Source: Clostridia bacterium
GTDB taxonomy: Bacteria; Bacillota; Clostridia; Oscillospirales; QAMX01
Assembly: GCA_017414715.1 (NCBI GenBank)
Contig: JAFQKV010000116.1
Location: 1-33,713 of the forward strand
Direction: 5' to 3'
DNA: 33,713 nt
Below are positions 6,931 through 17,052 of the stretch, piece after piece (the stretch's first letter is position 1; the number at the start of each line of letters is the position of its first letter). The position numbers and the translations under genes are program-made. The notes under the pieces were generated by a model. The model had not been told where the DNA came from. It searched no databases and saw only the letters and a program-made list of their open reading frames with translations.

Positions 6931-9335
6931 GAGCAGATCTCCGTTCTCTTGGCCGTATTCTTTACCGGCTCGGTCATGCAGGCAGCCGTCTCACAGCAAT
7001 CCTTTGCTGCGGGACGGAGAGCGGCGGCAAGCACCTCCCCCACTTCGGATACGGTCAGGAACTGCAGGCCCTCCCGTACGGTGGGATCGATTTTTTCCAG
7101 ATCCTTGCGATTATCGGCGGGGATGATGACCGTGCGGATACCTTCACGGTATGCCGCCATGGTCTTCTCCTTCAGACCGCCGATGGGCAGCACCCGACCG
7201 CGCAGGGTGATCTCACCGGTCATGGCAATACTTGCCCTGGCCAGTCTGCCCGTCAGGGCGGAGACCAGCGCCGTGGTGATGGTGATGCCCGCCGAGGGAC
7301 CGTCCTTGGGAACCGCACCCTCGGGGAAATGGATATGGATATCCTTTTTCTTATAAAACTCCGGATCTATGCCCAGCTCCTCGGCATGCGTGCGGATGTA
7401 GGAGATCGCCGCCATGGCGGACTCCTTCATCACGTCACCGAGGTTACCGGTAAGCTGCAGCTTTCCGTCGCCGGATGGGAGGTTTACCTCCACCTGCAGC
7501 ATTTCACCGCCGACAGCGGTGTAGGCAAGGCCGTTGACCAGACCAACCCGGTCACAGGAGGTGTCGGTGGTATCGGTATACCGCGGCTCACCGAGATACT
7601 TTGCAAGGTTTGCGGCGCGGATATGTATGAGGCTTCCCTCTCCCTCCACCAGCTCCACCGCGGCCTTGCGGCAGAGGGCAGCGATCTCACGCTCCAAAGC
7701 GCGAACACCGGACTCACGGGTATACCCGCGGATCAGGCGGCGCAGCGCATCTTCACCGATGCGCAGCTGGTGACCGTTCATACCATGGGCCTTGAGCTGC
7801 TTTTTCACGAGGTGCCGCTTTGCGATCTGCACCTTCTCCTCATCGGTATAGCCGGAGATCTCGATGACCTCCATGCGGTCAAGCAGCGGGCGCGGAATGG
7901 TATCCAGCGTATTGGCCGTCATAATAAAGAGCACCTGTGACAGGTCAAAAGGAAGCTCCAGATAATTATCCCGGAAGGATACATTCTGCTCGGGGTCGAG
8001 CACCTCCAGAAGTGCTGCCGAGGGATCGCCCTTGTAATCACGGCCGAGCTTATCAATCTCGTCCAGTACCATCACGCAGTTTCGGCTGCCCGCCGTGGAC
8101 AGCGCATGGATGATGCGGCCGGGCATGGCACCGATATAGGTGCGGCGGTGTCCGCGAATCTCGGCCTCATCGGAAATACCGCCGAGAGAGACACGGGCAC
8201 ACTTGCGGCCGATGGATTTGGCCACAGACAGAGCAATAGAGGTCTTGCCGGTGCCCGGAGGGCCGACAAGGCAGATGATCTGGCTTTTCACACCGCCGGA
8301 AAGCTGCCGTACGGCGATATATTCAAGCACCCTGCGTTTGACATCCTCCATACCGTAGTGATCGGCATTGAGGGTGCGCTCCGTTGCACGGATATCAAAC
8401 TTATCCCGCGTCTCCGTGTTCCACGGCAGCGCCATACAGGTATCCAGATAGGTGCGCACAACGCCGCTTTCGGGGGACGTGGTGGACATACGGGAGAGCC
8501 GGGCGATCTCACCGCGAAGCTTCTCATCCACCTCCGCAGGAAGCGAAAGACGGTCAAGCTTTTCGGTATAGGCATCACATTCGGCCTGGGTATCTTCCTT
8601 GTCTCCCAGCTCCGCACGGATGGCCTTGATCTGTTCCCGCAGGAAATAATCCCGCTGGTTTTTGTCCATCTGCTCCTTGACACGGGACTGGATGGAAGCA
8701 CCGACGCGGGCAAGCTCCGCTTCGTCCTTCAGGACGCTGCAAAGCTTCGCAAGGCGCTTCTCCGGAGAGATCTCCGAGAGCACCGCCTGCTTGTTCTGAT
8801 AGGAAAGGTTGAGATTTGCGGCCGTAAAGTCCGCAAGCCGGGCGGGATCCTCCTCAGCGAGGATGTTAAGTACAACATCCTTTGCAGCGGGCGGAGCAAA
8901 TTCGGCATACTTCTCATAGGCCTCCCGCGCTGCCCGCACAAGAGAGCGGCTGCGGAGGGAGGGAACGGGAGCCGGCTCCTCAACCTCACCGGCAACAGCG
9001 AGCAGAAAAGGCTTTTCCCGCACAAGGCGCAGCAAAACTGCACGGCTGACTCCTTCACAGAGCACCCGCACGTTATCTCCCGGAAGCCGAAGCATCTGCT
9101 TGACTCGTGAGATCGTTCCGATATGATAGAGATCCCGCAGGGAAGGCTCCTCCACGCGAATATCCCGCTGTGTTACAAGAAAAATGAGCTGATCGCGCTC
9201 GATACAGGCCTCCAGCGCCTTGACGGAGGCGGGTCGCGCCACCTCAAAGCTTAAGGAGGAACCGGGAAAAACCGTATATCCCCGCAGCGCAAGCAGCGGA
9301 ATGGTCCTGGGTTCTCCGGCAAACTGAATGGTCAT
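6927..9335 (-). CDS. lon: ATP-dependent protease Lon, 802 aa
   Basis: A cytoplasmic AAA+ serine protease that degrades misfolded and regulatory proteins. Order: N-terminal substrate domain with the typical IPLLALRGYTVFPG start, then coiled coil, then AAA+ module with Walker A GPPGTGKTS (Lys364) and Walker B VMVLDEIDKL, then the protease domain with PKDGPSAG (catalytic Ser681) and GGLKEKT (Lys722). Full length for LonA. The C-terminus after residue 770 (AAKDCCETAACMTEPV) is a short variable tail rich in Cys. It follows clpX by 33 bp, with AAGGAG upstream of the start. Confidence 0.97.
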   Translation of the reverse strand: MTIQFAGEPRTIPLLALRGYTVFPGSSLSFEVARPASVKALEACIERDQLIFLVTQRDIRVEEPSLRDLYHIGTISRVKQMLRLPGDNVRVLCEGVSRAVLLRLVREKPFLLAVAGEVEEPAPVPSLRSRSLVRAAREAYEKYAEFAPPAAKDVVLNILAEEDPARLADFTAANLNLSYQNKQAVLSEISPEKRLAKLCSVLKDEAELARVGASIQSRVKEQMDKNQRDYFLREQIKAIRAELGDKEDTQAECDAYTEKLDRLSLPAEVDEKLRGEIARLSRMSTTSPESGVVRTYLDTCMALPWNTETRDKFDIRATERTLNADHYGMEDVKRRVLEYIAVRQLSGGVKSQIICLVGPPGTGKTSIALSVAKSIGRKCARVSLGGISDEAEIRGHRRTYIGAMPGRIIHALSTAGSRNCVMVLDEIDKLGRDYKGDPSAALLEVLDPEQNVSFRDNYLELPFDLSQVLFIMTANTLDTIPRPLLDRMEVIEISGYTDEEKVQIAKRHLVKKQLKAHGMNGHQLRIGEDALRRLIRGYTRESGVRALEREIAALCRKAAVELVEGEGSLIHIRAANLAKYLGEPRYTDTTDTSCDRVGLVNGLAYTAVGGEMLQVEVNLPSGDGKLQLTGNLGDVMKESAMAAISYIRTHAEELGIDPEFYKKKDIHIHFPEGAVPKDGPSAGITITTALVSALTGRLARASIAMTGEITLRGRVLPIGGLKEKTMAAYREGIRTVIIPADNRKDLEKIDPTVREGLQFLTVSEVGEVLAAALRPAAKDCCETAACMTEPVKNTAKRTEICS

Positions 9336-9368
9336 AAACGCATACTCCTTGGGTAATGGAAAAAAGGG

Positions 9369-10664
<1,296 letters not shown>

Positions 10665-10707
10665 GGTCAATTGTCCTTTCAGTCAAAATACCGTCGGAAA
10701 TAGGAGA

Positions 10708-10749
10708 AATGCGCGCGTAATGAACGGTATGTACCATAACGCGCGCATT
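10708..10749 (-). terminator. Strong hairpin between clpP and clpX (attenuator or processing site)
   Basis: Arms AATGCGCGCGT (10708-10718) and ACGCGCGCATT (10739-10749) pair over 11 bp around a 20-nt loop that itself contains GGTA/TACC. On the minus strand, the sense of the operon, it is followed by TTTCTCCTATTTCC, a weak U-rich tract. It may partly terminate clpP transcripts or set mRNA processing between clpP and clpX. Its function is inferred from structure only. Confidence 0.55.
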
Positions 10750-10782
10750 CCGGTATCCCGTTATCCGGGAGCAATTTTTCTG

Positions 10783-11364
10783 TTATCTCTTGGTAAGGAC
10801 CTTGTCGATAAGGCCGTAGTCCAGTGCTTCCTGGGCAGACATGAAGTTATCGCGCTCGGTATCACGCTCGATCTGCTCGAGGGGCTTGCCGGTCTGCGCG
10901 GCAAGCAGCTCATTGAGCGTGCGCTTGACGCGAACGATGCGCTCGGCATGAATCTGGATATCGGTCACCTGGCCCTGGGCTCCGCCGCTGGGCTGATGGA
11001 TCATGATCTCCGAGTGGGGCAGCGCAAAGCGCTTGCCGGGGGCACCGGCAGACAGCAGGAACGCGCCCATGCTGGCGGCCATGCCCACACAGAGCGTAGA
11101 AACATCGGGCTTGATGTACTGCATGGTATCATAGATGGCCATGCCGGAGGTGATGACTCCACCGGGGCTGTTGATATAGAGCTGGATATCCTTATCCGGA
11201 TCCTGAGACTCAAGATAAAGCAGCTGGGCAACCACCAGGCTTGCCGTCACATCATTGACTTCATCATTCAAAAATACGATACGGTCATTGAGCAGCCGGG
11301 AGTAGATATCAACAGAACGCTCTCCGCGGTTGGTCTGTTCCACGACCATGGGCACCAAACTCAT
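10783..11364 (-). CDS. clpP: ATP-dependent Clp protease proteolytic subunit ClpP, 193 aa
   Basis: The tetradecameric serine protease core. The triad is Ser98 (GMAASMG), His123 (MIHQP) and Asp172 (ERDNFMS). Family length is normal and the N-terminal propeptide is short ([11 protein letters not shown]). AGAGGAGG lies 7 bp before the ATG. It sits between tig and clpX, the standard arrangement for a cotranscribed chaperone-protease unit. Confidence 0.97.
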   Translation of the reverse strand: MSLVPMVVEQTNRGERSVDIYSRLLNDRIVFLNDEVNDVTASLVVAQLLYLESQDPDKDIQLYINSPGGVITSGMAIYDTMQYIKPDVSTLCVGMAASMGAFLLSAGAPGKRFALPHSEIMIHQPSGGAQGQVTDIQIHAERIVRVKRTLNELLAAQTGKPLEQIERDTERDNFMSAQEALDYGLIDKVLTKR

Positions 11365-11430
11365 GTTTATACCTCCTCTTTTGCGGATACTGTACGGGTG
11401 CTATGCTATTGTAGACCGGTGGGCGGAAAA

Positions 11431-11601
11431 TTATTCCGCCTTCTCTTCCTCGGTCTTCTTTGCAGTGGTCTTCTTGGCGGCGGGCTTCTTTGCAGCAGGC
11501 TTCTTCTCCTCTGCGGGAGCCTCCTCGCCCTCCTCAGCCTTGGGAGCAGCCTTCTTTGCGGTGCTCTTCTTGGCGGCGGGCTTCTTCGCGGCAGGAGCAG
11601 T
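11431..11601 (-). repeat. Low-complexity PAAKK/TAKK repeat region encoding the trigger factor tail
   Basis: This codes the last 56 residues of trigger factor. Two DNA blocks around 11468-11500 and 11562-11592 are near-copies (ttcttggcggcgggcttctt in each), the trace of a short tandem or duplicated repeat. The protein segment alternates basic (KKPAAKK) and acidic (AEEGEEAPAEE, EEEKAE) stretches and is predicted to be disordered. Confidence 0.7.
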
Positions 11602-12870
11602 CTTCTCGGCGGTTTCCTTGATAAGCTCCATGGCCTTCTTGTTGGCAAGATCGTTCTTCAGAACGTCCAGCTCGATGTACTTGCGCACCTCTTCCTCGGG
11701 CATCTTGTACTCCTCGGCGAGCTTCTTGATCTCCTCATCGCAGTCGGCATCGGTGATCTCAAAGGCCTCGGCCTTGGCAATGGCCTCCATGGCGAGGGTG
11801 GTCTTTACGCGCTTCTCAGCCTGGGGCAGCATGGTCTTGCGGAAGGCATCCATATCCATACCGGTCATGGACAGGTAATCCTCAAACTTGAGGCCCTGTG
11901 CCTGCAGGCGGTAGGCGTAATCCTGACAGATCTTGTCGACCTCATCATCGTACATGCAGGCAGGGATCTCGCCCTCAATGTTCTCGATGACCTGCTCAAT
12001 AAGAGCACCCTCGAAGCCCTCGGTGGCGGTGCGGGTACGGTAGTCGAGCAGACGGGTACGGATGCTCTCGGAGAGCTCGGCAAGGGTCTCGAACTCGGAG
12101 ATGTCCTTGGCAAACTCATCATCCAGCTCGGGAGCGATGGATTCCTTGACTTCCTTGACGGTGACCTTGAAAACAGCGGGCTTGCCGGCAAGCTCGGCGC
12201 TGTGGTAGGGCTCGGGGAAGGTGACGTTAACATCGCAGGCATCGCCGGCCTTCTTGCCGACAAGCTGCTCCTCAAAGCCGGGGATAAACTGACCGGAACC
12301 GAGCTTCAGCTCATGGTTCTCGCCCTTGCCGCCCTCGAATGCAACGCCGTCGCAGAAGCCTTCGTAATCGATAACGGCGGTGTCGCCTTCCTTGGCCTCG
12401 CGCTCCACGGGAACGAGCTGGGCGTTGTGCTGACGGCGGCGCTCAAGCTCCTCCGCCACGTCAGCATCGGAAACGGTGGGCTCAACGTACTCGGCCTTGA
12501 GACCCTTGTAGTTCTTGACGGTGATCTCGGGCTTGGTGTAGACCTTGACGGAGAAGGTGTAACCCTCGTCACCGATATCGGTGATATTCATCTCAGGACG
12601 GCCGACCGGGGTGATCTTTGCCTCGGCGAGAGCCTCCTCATAGGCCTGTCCGTAGGTATCGTCAATGGCATCCTCATAGAAAACGCCGGTGCCGTACAGG
12701 CTCTCGATGTACTTCTTGGGGGCCTTGCCCTTGCGGAAGCCGGGAACGGCAAATTTTGCAACGTTCTTCTTGTATGCCTTCATGCAGGCATTCTTGAAGG
12801 TCTCCGCATCCACGGAAATCTCCAGTTCTACGCGATTGACCTCGATGGTCTCCATTTTCTTCAGGCTCAT
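11431..12870 (-). CDS. tig: Trigger factor with an added basic repeat tail, 479 aa
   Basis: A ribosome-bound chaperone and peptidyl-prolyl isomerase that meets nascent chains at the exit tunnel. The N-terminal ribosome-binding domain has the signature GFRKGKAPKK. An FKBP-type domain follows (about 155-250, with GDTAVIDYEG and GSGQFIPGFEEQLVGKKAGD), then the alpha-helical C-domain. Residues up to about 423 cover the usual family length. A further 56 residues of Lys/Ala/Pro/Glu follow, with three copies of PAAKK plus STAKK and TTAKK. AGGAGG precedes the ATG by 6 bp. It is the first gene of the clp-lon operon. Confidence 0.96.
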   Translation of the reverse strand: MSLKKMETIEVNRVELEISVDAETFKNACMKAYKKNVAKFAVPGFRKGKAPKKYIESLYGTGVFYEDAIDDTYGQAYEEALAEAKITPVGRPEMNITDIGDEGYTFSVKVYTKPEITVKNYKGLKAEYVEPTVSDADVAEELERRRQHNAQLVPVEREAKEGDTAVIDYEGFCDGVAFEGGKGENHELKLGSGQFIPGFEEQLVGKKAGDACDVNVTFPEPYHSAELAGKPAVFKVTVKEVKESIAPELDDEFAKDISEFETLAELSESIRTRLLDYRTRTATEGFEGALIEQVIENIEGEIPACMYDDEVDKICQDYAYRLQAQGLKFEDYLSMTGMDMDAFRKTMLPQAEKRVKTTLAMEAIAKAEAFEITDADCDEEIKKLAEEYKMPEEEVRKYIELDVLKNDLANKKAMELIKETAEKTAPAAKKPAAKKSTAKKAAPKAEEGEEAPAEEKKPAAKKPAAKKTTAKKTEEEKAE

Positions 12871-12913
12871 GATGTCCTCCTAAGGTTTGATTTCTATTAA
12901 GACATTGTCAAGT

Positions 12914-12919
12914 ATTATA
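12914..12919 (-). promoter_or_regulatory. Probable -10 box of a tig promoter
   Basis: TATAAT reads on the minus strand in an AT-rich gap between the metallophosphoesterase gene and tig. The -35 position (TAGATT at 17 bp) is poor. GTCAA motifs flank the -10 on the plus strand, but their spacing does not fit a CtsR operator. No terminator is visible here, so readthrough from the upstream operon is also possible. Confidence 0.35.
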
Positions 12920-12969
12920 ACATATTCCGTCAAAATAATCTATAGAAACCTTTAAACATTTTCGCTAAA

Positions 12970-13662
12970 TTACATAATTTTTTGCGGGGTAAACTTTACA
13001 TAGTCTGCCGAAACGCAGTGGTATTCGATCCCGCCGGTCAGGCCGGTAACGGCATTTCGCAATCCCGGACCGTGCAGATGGCCGTAAAAGCAGTCGGAAA
13101 CACCGTATTCCCGCATAAGGCCCGTGATCTCGGGGTACTCCGAAAGAGGAGATACCGGCGGATAGTGGAGAAAAACCAGCTTTCTTGAAAAGCCCGCCTT
13201 CTCCGCCTGCAGAAGGCTTTCCCGCAGACGTCCAACCTCCCGAAGATAGATCTTGCGGTCATGTCCCTCCTCCTCGTCGGCAAACCAGCCCTTGGTGCCG
13301 CAGAGAGCCGTATCCCCGTATGCAGCAAAGGAATTGTGAATAAAATCCAGGCTGTGAAGTCCGTTTTCCGCAAGAAACCGGCGCATTTTCGACACGGTGT
13401 CCCAGTAATAGTCATGATTCCCCTTCAAAAGCAACTTCCTTCCCGGCAGGGAATCAATATACCGGAAATCCGGCAGCGCTTCGGCAAGAGAAATGCCCCA
13501 GGAGCTGTCACCGCAGAGAACGACGGTGTCCTCCGGCGCAACCGCTGCACGCCAGGCAGCATCCAGCTTCTCGGCAAAGCCCTCCCAGGCACCGCCGAAG
13601 ATATCCATCGGCTTGTCCGCCCCATAGGACAGATGCAGATCGCCGATGACAAACAGAGACAT
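12970..13662 (-). CDS. Calcineurin-like metallophosphoesterase, 230 aa
   Basis: The five-block metal-site pattern is present: GDLHLS (7-12), GDSSWG (51-56), GNHDYYW (81-87), a HYPP block and GHLHG near the C-terminus. These bind the two metal ions that hydrolyse phosphoesters. The substrate is unknown. It is a cytosolic stand-alone domain of the length seen in uncharacterised Firmicutes homologues. GGGAGGTGAG lies just before the ATG. It is the last gene of the lepB operon, 35 bp after thrC. Confidence 0.9.
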   Translation of the reverse strand: MSLFVIGDLHLSYGADKPMDIFGGAWEGFAEKLDAAWRAAVAPEDTVVLCGDSSWGISLAEALPDFRYIDSLPGRKLLLKGNHDYYWDTVSKMRRFLAENGLHSLDFIHNSFAAYGDTALCGTKGWFADEEEGHDRKIYLREVGRLRESLLQAEKAGFSRKLVFLHYPPVSPLSEYPEITGLMREYGVSDCFYGHLHGPGLRNAVTGLTGGIEYHCVSADYVKFTPQKIM

Positions 13663-13697
13663 TCACTCACCTCCCCGTCATTCTGTAAAGCTGCTGC

Positions 13698-15182
13698 TTA
13701 CAGGACCTGCAGAACGTACCCGCCGAGAGTCTCACGGTCGATACAGTCGGTAAAGCGCACCTTCTTTCCGTCAAGACCCGCAAGGGGTGCGGGGATCTCA
13801 ACGCCGGTGGCCGCTTTCAGTTCCGCAAAGAGCGCCGTAGTACTCTCATACTCGCCGCCCCTGACGGCGGAAAGCACGCTGTCGCAGAACTTATAGGGGC
13901 TTGCGGTGGAAACAACAACGGTGTGGGTATCGTCCCCCGTCTCGCGGCGATAGTCCGCAAGCACGGAGAGGGCAACCGCGGTATGGGTATCCGCGGTGTA
14001 GCCGTGGGCATCAAAATTTGCACGGATGGCGGCCTTGGTAGCCTCATCGTCGCAGCAGCCGCCCCAGAAATACTCACCGAGCACGGCAGCTTCCGTCTCA
14101 GAGAGGGTATATTTTCCTGTTTCAGACAGGGCTTTCATGCGCTCCGCGGTGCAGGCTGCATTGCAGTCGGAGAGAAGGTAAATGAGCCGCTCCACGTTGG
14201 AGGAAATGAGGATATCCATGGAGGGCGAGATGGTGGTCTTGAAGGTGCGGTTGCGATCGTAGGTGCCGGTGCGGATAAAGTCGGTCAGCACGTCGTTTGC
14301 GTTGGAGGCACAGATAAAGCGGTTGACAGGAAGACCCATGAGGCTTGCGATAAAGCCGGCGAGGATGTTGCCGAAATTACCGGTGGGCACACAGAAGTTG
14401 ACCGGATCGCCGCACTTGATGACCCCCTCGTTGAGAAGATCGCAGTAGGCGGAGAAATAATAGACGATCTGCGGCGCAAGGCGGCCCCAGTTGATGGAAT
14501 TTGCGGAGGAAAGGAAAATGCCCTTCTCATCGAGCTTTTTCGCAATTTCAGCATCCGCAAAAACACGCTTGACGCCGGTCTGCGCATCGTCAAAGTTGCC
14601 TGCCACGGCGCATACGTGAACGTTTTTACCCTCCTGGGTGATCATCTGCAGCTTCTGCACCTGGCTGACACCGTCACGGGGGTAGAAGACGACGATCTCC
14701 GAGCCCCTGACATCGCGAAAGCCTTCCAGCGCGGCCTTACCGGTATCACCGGAGGTGGCAACCAGAATGCAGACCTTGCGCTCCTCGCCTGTTTTGCGAA
14801 GGCTTGCGGTCAGAAGACCGGGCAGCATCTGCAGCGCCATGTCTTTAAATGCACAGGTAGGACCGTGGAAGAGCTCCAGAACATGGGTTTCGTCATTGAG
14901 TTTGACGGTGGGTGCGACCTCGGGGCAGTCAAACTTATCCCCGCCGTAGGCAGCCTCACAGAGGGCCTGCATCTCCACCTCGGAAAACTCCGGGAAATAC
15001 ATGCCGAGGATGACCTTTGCGCGGCCGATATAATCCATGCCCGCAAGGATCTCGATCTCTTCGGGGGTGATGTGAGGAAATTCCTCGGGAATGTAGAGTC
15101 CGCCGTCGGCGGCAATGCCACGGGCAACGGCACCGCAGCCGCCGATCTCGCCGGAGGATCCTCTCGTGCTTTGGTAATTCAT
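13698..15182 (-). CDS. thrC: Threonine synthase, 494 aa
   Basis: A PLP enzyme converting O-phospho-L-homoserine to L-threonine. The start MNYQSTRG, with a GLYIPEEFP segment, is typical. The PLP lysine is Lys113 in HGPTCAFKDMA. ATSGDTGKAALEGF and the phosphate loop PTGNFGNILAG follow. The length (about 490) marks the longer clostridial/yeast-type subfamily. It starts 2 bp after the dipeptidase stop, with GAGGAG lying inside the end of that gene, so the two are cotranslated. Confidence 0.96.
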   Translation of the reverse strand: MNYQSTRGSSGEIGGCGAVARGIAADGGLYIPEEFPHITPEEIEILAGMDYIGRAKVILGMYFPEFSEVEMQALCEAAYGGDKFDCPEVAPTVKLNDETHVLELFHGPTCAFKDMALQMLPGLLTASLRKTGEERKVCILVATSGDTGKAALEGFRDVRGSEIVVFYPRDGVSQVQKLQMITQEGKNVHVCAVAGNFDDAQTGVKRVFADAEIAKKLDEKGIFLSSANSINWGRLAPQIVYYFSAYCDLLNEGVIKCGDPVNFCVPTGNFGNILAGFIASLMGLPVNRFICASNANDVLTDFIRTGTYDRNRTFKTTISPSMDILISSNVERLIYLLSDCNAACTAERMKALSETGKYTLSETEAAVLGEYFWGGCCDDEATKAAIRANFDAHGYTADTHTAVALSVLADYRRETGDDTHTVVVSTASPYKFCDSVLSAVRGGEYESTTALFAELKAATGVEIPAPLAGLDGKKVRFTDCIDRETLGGYVLQVL

Positions 15183-15184
15183 CG

Positions 15185-16075
15185 TTATATACTCCTCAGT
15201 TTATTATGCAAAAAATCGTAAAGGTTGTCGTGCAGAAGTCCCTGCACCTCCGTCTGTGAAAGTCCCCGACGCATAAGCGCACGACCAAGCCGCCCGACCC
15301 GATCCATACGGTCAAGTCCCCGGGGCAGACGGTCACAGCCGTCAAAGTCCGCGCCGAGGCAAACGCCCTTCGGCCCGAGGATATTCATCATGTGGATAAT
15401 ATGATCACAAACGTCGGAGATCGACGCATGTTTTTCATCCGTCAGAAAGGGAACATAAAAGTTCACCCCTGCAACGCCGCCGGCCTCGGCAAGCTTGCGC
15501 AGCTGATCATCCGTCAGATTGCGCGGATGGGCACACAGGGCGCGGGCGTTGCTGTGGCTTGCAAAAAAGGGGCTGTCCGCTGTCTCAAAGAGGTCATAAA
15601 AGCCACGGTCGGACATGTGCGAGCAGTCCACTGCACCGTGAAGCGCCCCGATCTTATGAACGAGGGCTCTTCCCTCCTCCGTAAGTCCGCTGCCGCTGCC
15701 TGCTGCGGCACCGCAAAAACGGTTGTCGTAATTCCAGGTGATTCCGAAAATACGGAATCCGGCGTCATAAGCCTTTTCCGCACCGCAAGTTCCGGAAAGC
15801 TGCTCACAGCCCTCCACCCCGAGCACCGCATCAATACCCTCGGGCAATCGGCGGATAAATTCCGCGGCCTGACCGGAAAGCAAATCCCAAAGAGCATCTC
15901 CGGGCTGCTCCGGCTTTTCACAGCAGAAGGCAAACACCTGCCGCCAACAGGAAAATCCCGCCGCCTTTCGGCAGGAAACCGGGCCTTTTCTGTCCGTAAG
16001 CGCTTCACCCGCAAGGATCCGCAGAGCGGTATCGCAGTGGGCATCAAAGAGGCGATAAGGTTCTCTTTTACTCAA
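15185..16075 (-). CDS. M19 (membrane-dipeptidase family) dipeptidase, 296 aa
   Basis: A zinc dipeptidase of the renal-dipeptidase fold. Metal ligands are His13 and Asp15 (FDAHCDT), Glu in GVEGCE, His in DCSHMSDRGF and His in ASHSNARALC; LGADFDGCDR lies near the C-terminus. No signal peptide is visible, so it is probably cytosolic peptide turnover. Start choice: an ATG at 16081 has only 1 bp between it and GGAG, whereas TTG at 16075 is 7 bp from the same GGAG, so I prefer TTG. Either start overlaps the end of yraN. Confidence 0.88.
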   Translation of the reverse strand: MSKREPYRLFDAHCDTALRILAGEALTDRKGPVSCRKAAGFSCWRQVFAFCCEKPEQPGDALWDLLSGQAAEFIRRLPEGIDAVLGVEGCEQLSGTCGAEKAYDAGFRIFGITWNYDNRFCGAAAGSGSGLTEEGRALVHKIGALHGAVDCSHMSDRGFYDLFETADSPFFASHSNARALCAHPRNLTDDQLRKLAEAGGVAGVNFYVPFLTDEKHASISDVCDHIIHMMNILGPKGVCLGADFDGCDRLPRGLDRMDRVGRLGRALMRRGLSQTEVQGLLHDNLYDFLHNKLRSI

Positions 16076-16427
16076 ATGCATTCTCCATGTAGTTGATCTT
16101 TGCCCGAGCGGGATCCGTCCCGGCAGGCAGATAGATCTCGCAGACATCAAAGCGGGGCTGCAGTGCATCTCCATTTTCGGAAATCCACATCAACGCCGTG
16201 CGCCGGATGCGCTCCCGTTTATGGATATCCACCGCCTCCAGTGCCGCAGCAAAGGCTCCGCTCTCCCGGAGTTTCACCTCAACAAAGGCAACGACACCGC
16301 CCTTTGCGGCGATAATATCGATCTCGCCGTAGCGGCTGTGATAGGATACGGAAAGGATCTCATAGCCCCGTCGGCGCAGATACGCCGCACAGAGCTCCTC
16401 CCCCAGCCTGCCGCGAAGCTTACTCAT
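16068..16427 (-). CDS. yraN: YraN/UPF0102 family nuclease-fold protein, 119 aa
   Basis: A small restriction-endonuclease-like protein. Glu10 (GRLGEE), GEIDIIA (Glu35, Asp37) and FVEVK (Glu50, Lys52) form the PD-(D/E)XK-type site. It is widely conserved and usually sits next to rnhB, as here, where it overlaps the end of rnhB by 8 bp. Its cellular role is not firmly established; DNA repair or processing is suspected from the fold and neighbours. Confidence 0.93.
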   Translation of the reverse strand: MSKLRGRLGEELCAAYLRRRGYEILSVSYHSRYGEIDIIAAKGGVVAFVEVKLRESGAFAAALEAVDIHKRERIRRTALMWISENGDALQPRFDVCEIYLPAGTDPARAKINYMENAFE

Positions 16428-17052
16428 CTTTCCCCGGTGCCTGCATCAGTCCAACAAGACCGGACAAAAAGCTTAAGCGGTGATGCGGACAGGGACCATT
16501 TGCAAGGATGGCCTCGTTGTGCTGCTTTGTGCCGTAGCCCTTATGCTTTGCAAAGCCGTAGGCGGGAAACTCCTGGTCCAGCTCCTGCATATAGCGGTCA
16601 CGGCTGACCTTGGCAAGGATGGAGGCCGCCGCAATGGACGCGCTCTTGCCGTCACCGCCCGCAATGGTGCGCGCCTGGCAGGGCATCTCACGGGCAACAT
16701 TTCCGTCGATCAGCGCCATATCCGGCAGCTTTTTCAGGCCCCGGATGGCGCGGCGCATGGCAAGCATGGTGGCATTGAGAATATTGAGCTGCTCGATCTC
16801 CTCCACGGAGGCCGAGGCAACGCACCAGTCCTCCGCCACCGCAAGGATGCGGTCGTAGACCTCGTCCCGCTTCTTCTCGGAGAGCTTTTTGGAATCGTCC
16901 AGCCCCTCAATGTCGATGCCGGCAGGCAGAACACAGGCTGCGGCATACACCGGTCCGGCAAGAGGACCGCGGCCGGCCTCGTCAACACCGCAGATATAAA
17001 CAAATCCGTTTTCGGCGGCAGCCCGCTCAAAAATCCACAGATCCCTGCTCAT
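16420..17052 (-). CDS. rnhB: Ribonuclease HII, 210 aa
   Basis: Cleaves RNA of RNA-DNA hybrids and single ribonucleotides in DNA. The catalytic Asp24-Glu25 pair lies in [22 protein letters not shown] provides the next Asp, and [15 protein letters not shown] and [11 protein letters not shown] are standard. I start at ATG 17052 with GGAGG 6 bp upstream rather than at the longer frame start. It overlaps the end of rbgA by 26 bp, showing tight coupling. Confidence 0.96.
   Translation of the reverse strand: MSRDLWIFERAAAENGFVYICGVDEAGRGPLAGPVYAAACVLPAGIDIEGLDDSKKLSEKKRDEVYDRILAVAEDWCVASASVEEIEQLNILNATMLAMRRAIRGLKKLPDMALIDGNVAREMPCQARTIAGGDGKSASIAAASILAKVSRDRYMQELDQEFPAYGFAKHKGYGTKQHNEAILANGPCPHHRLSFLSGLVGLMQAPGKDE

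Noticed and set aside
13923..15221. 432-codon plus-strand frame opposite thrC
   Set aside because: Antisense shadow of threonine synthase, with no recognisable domain.
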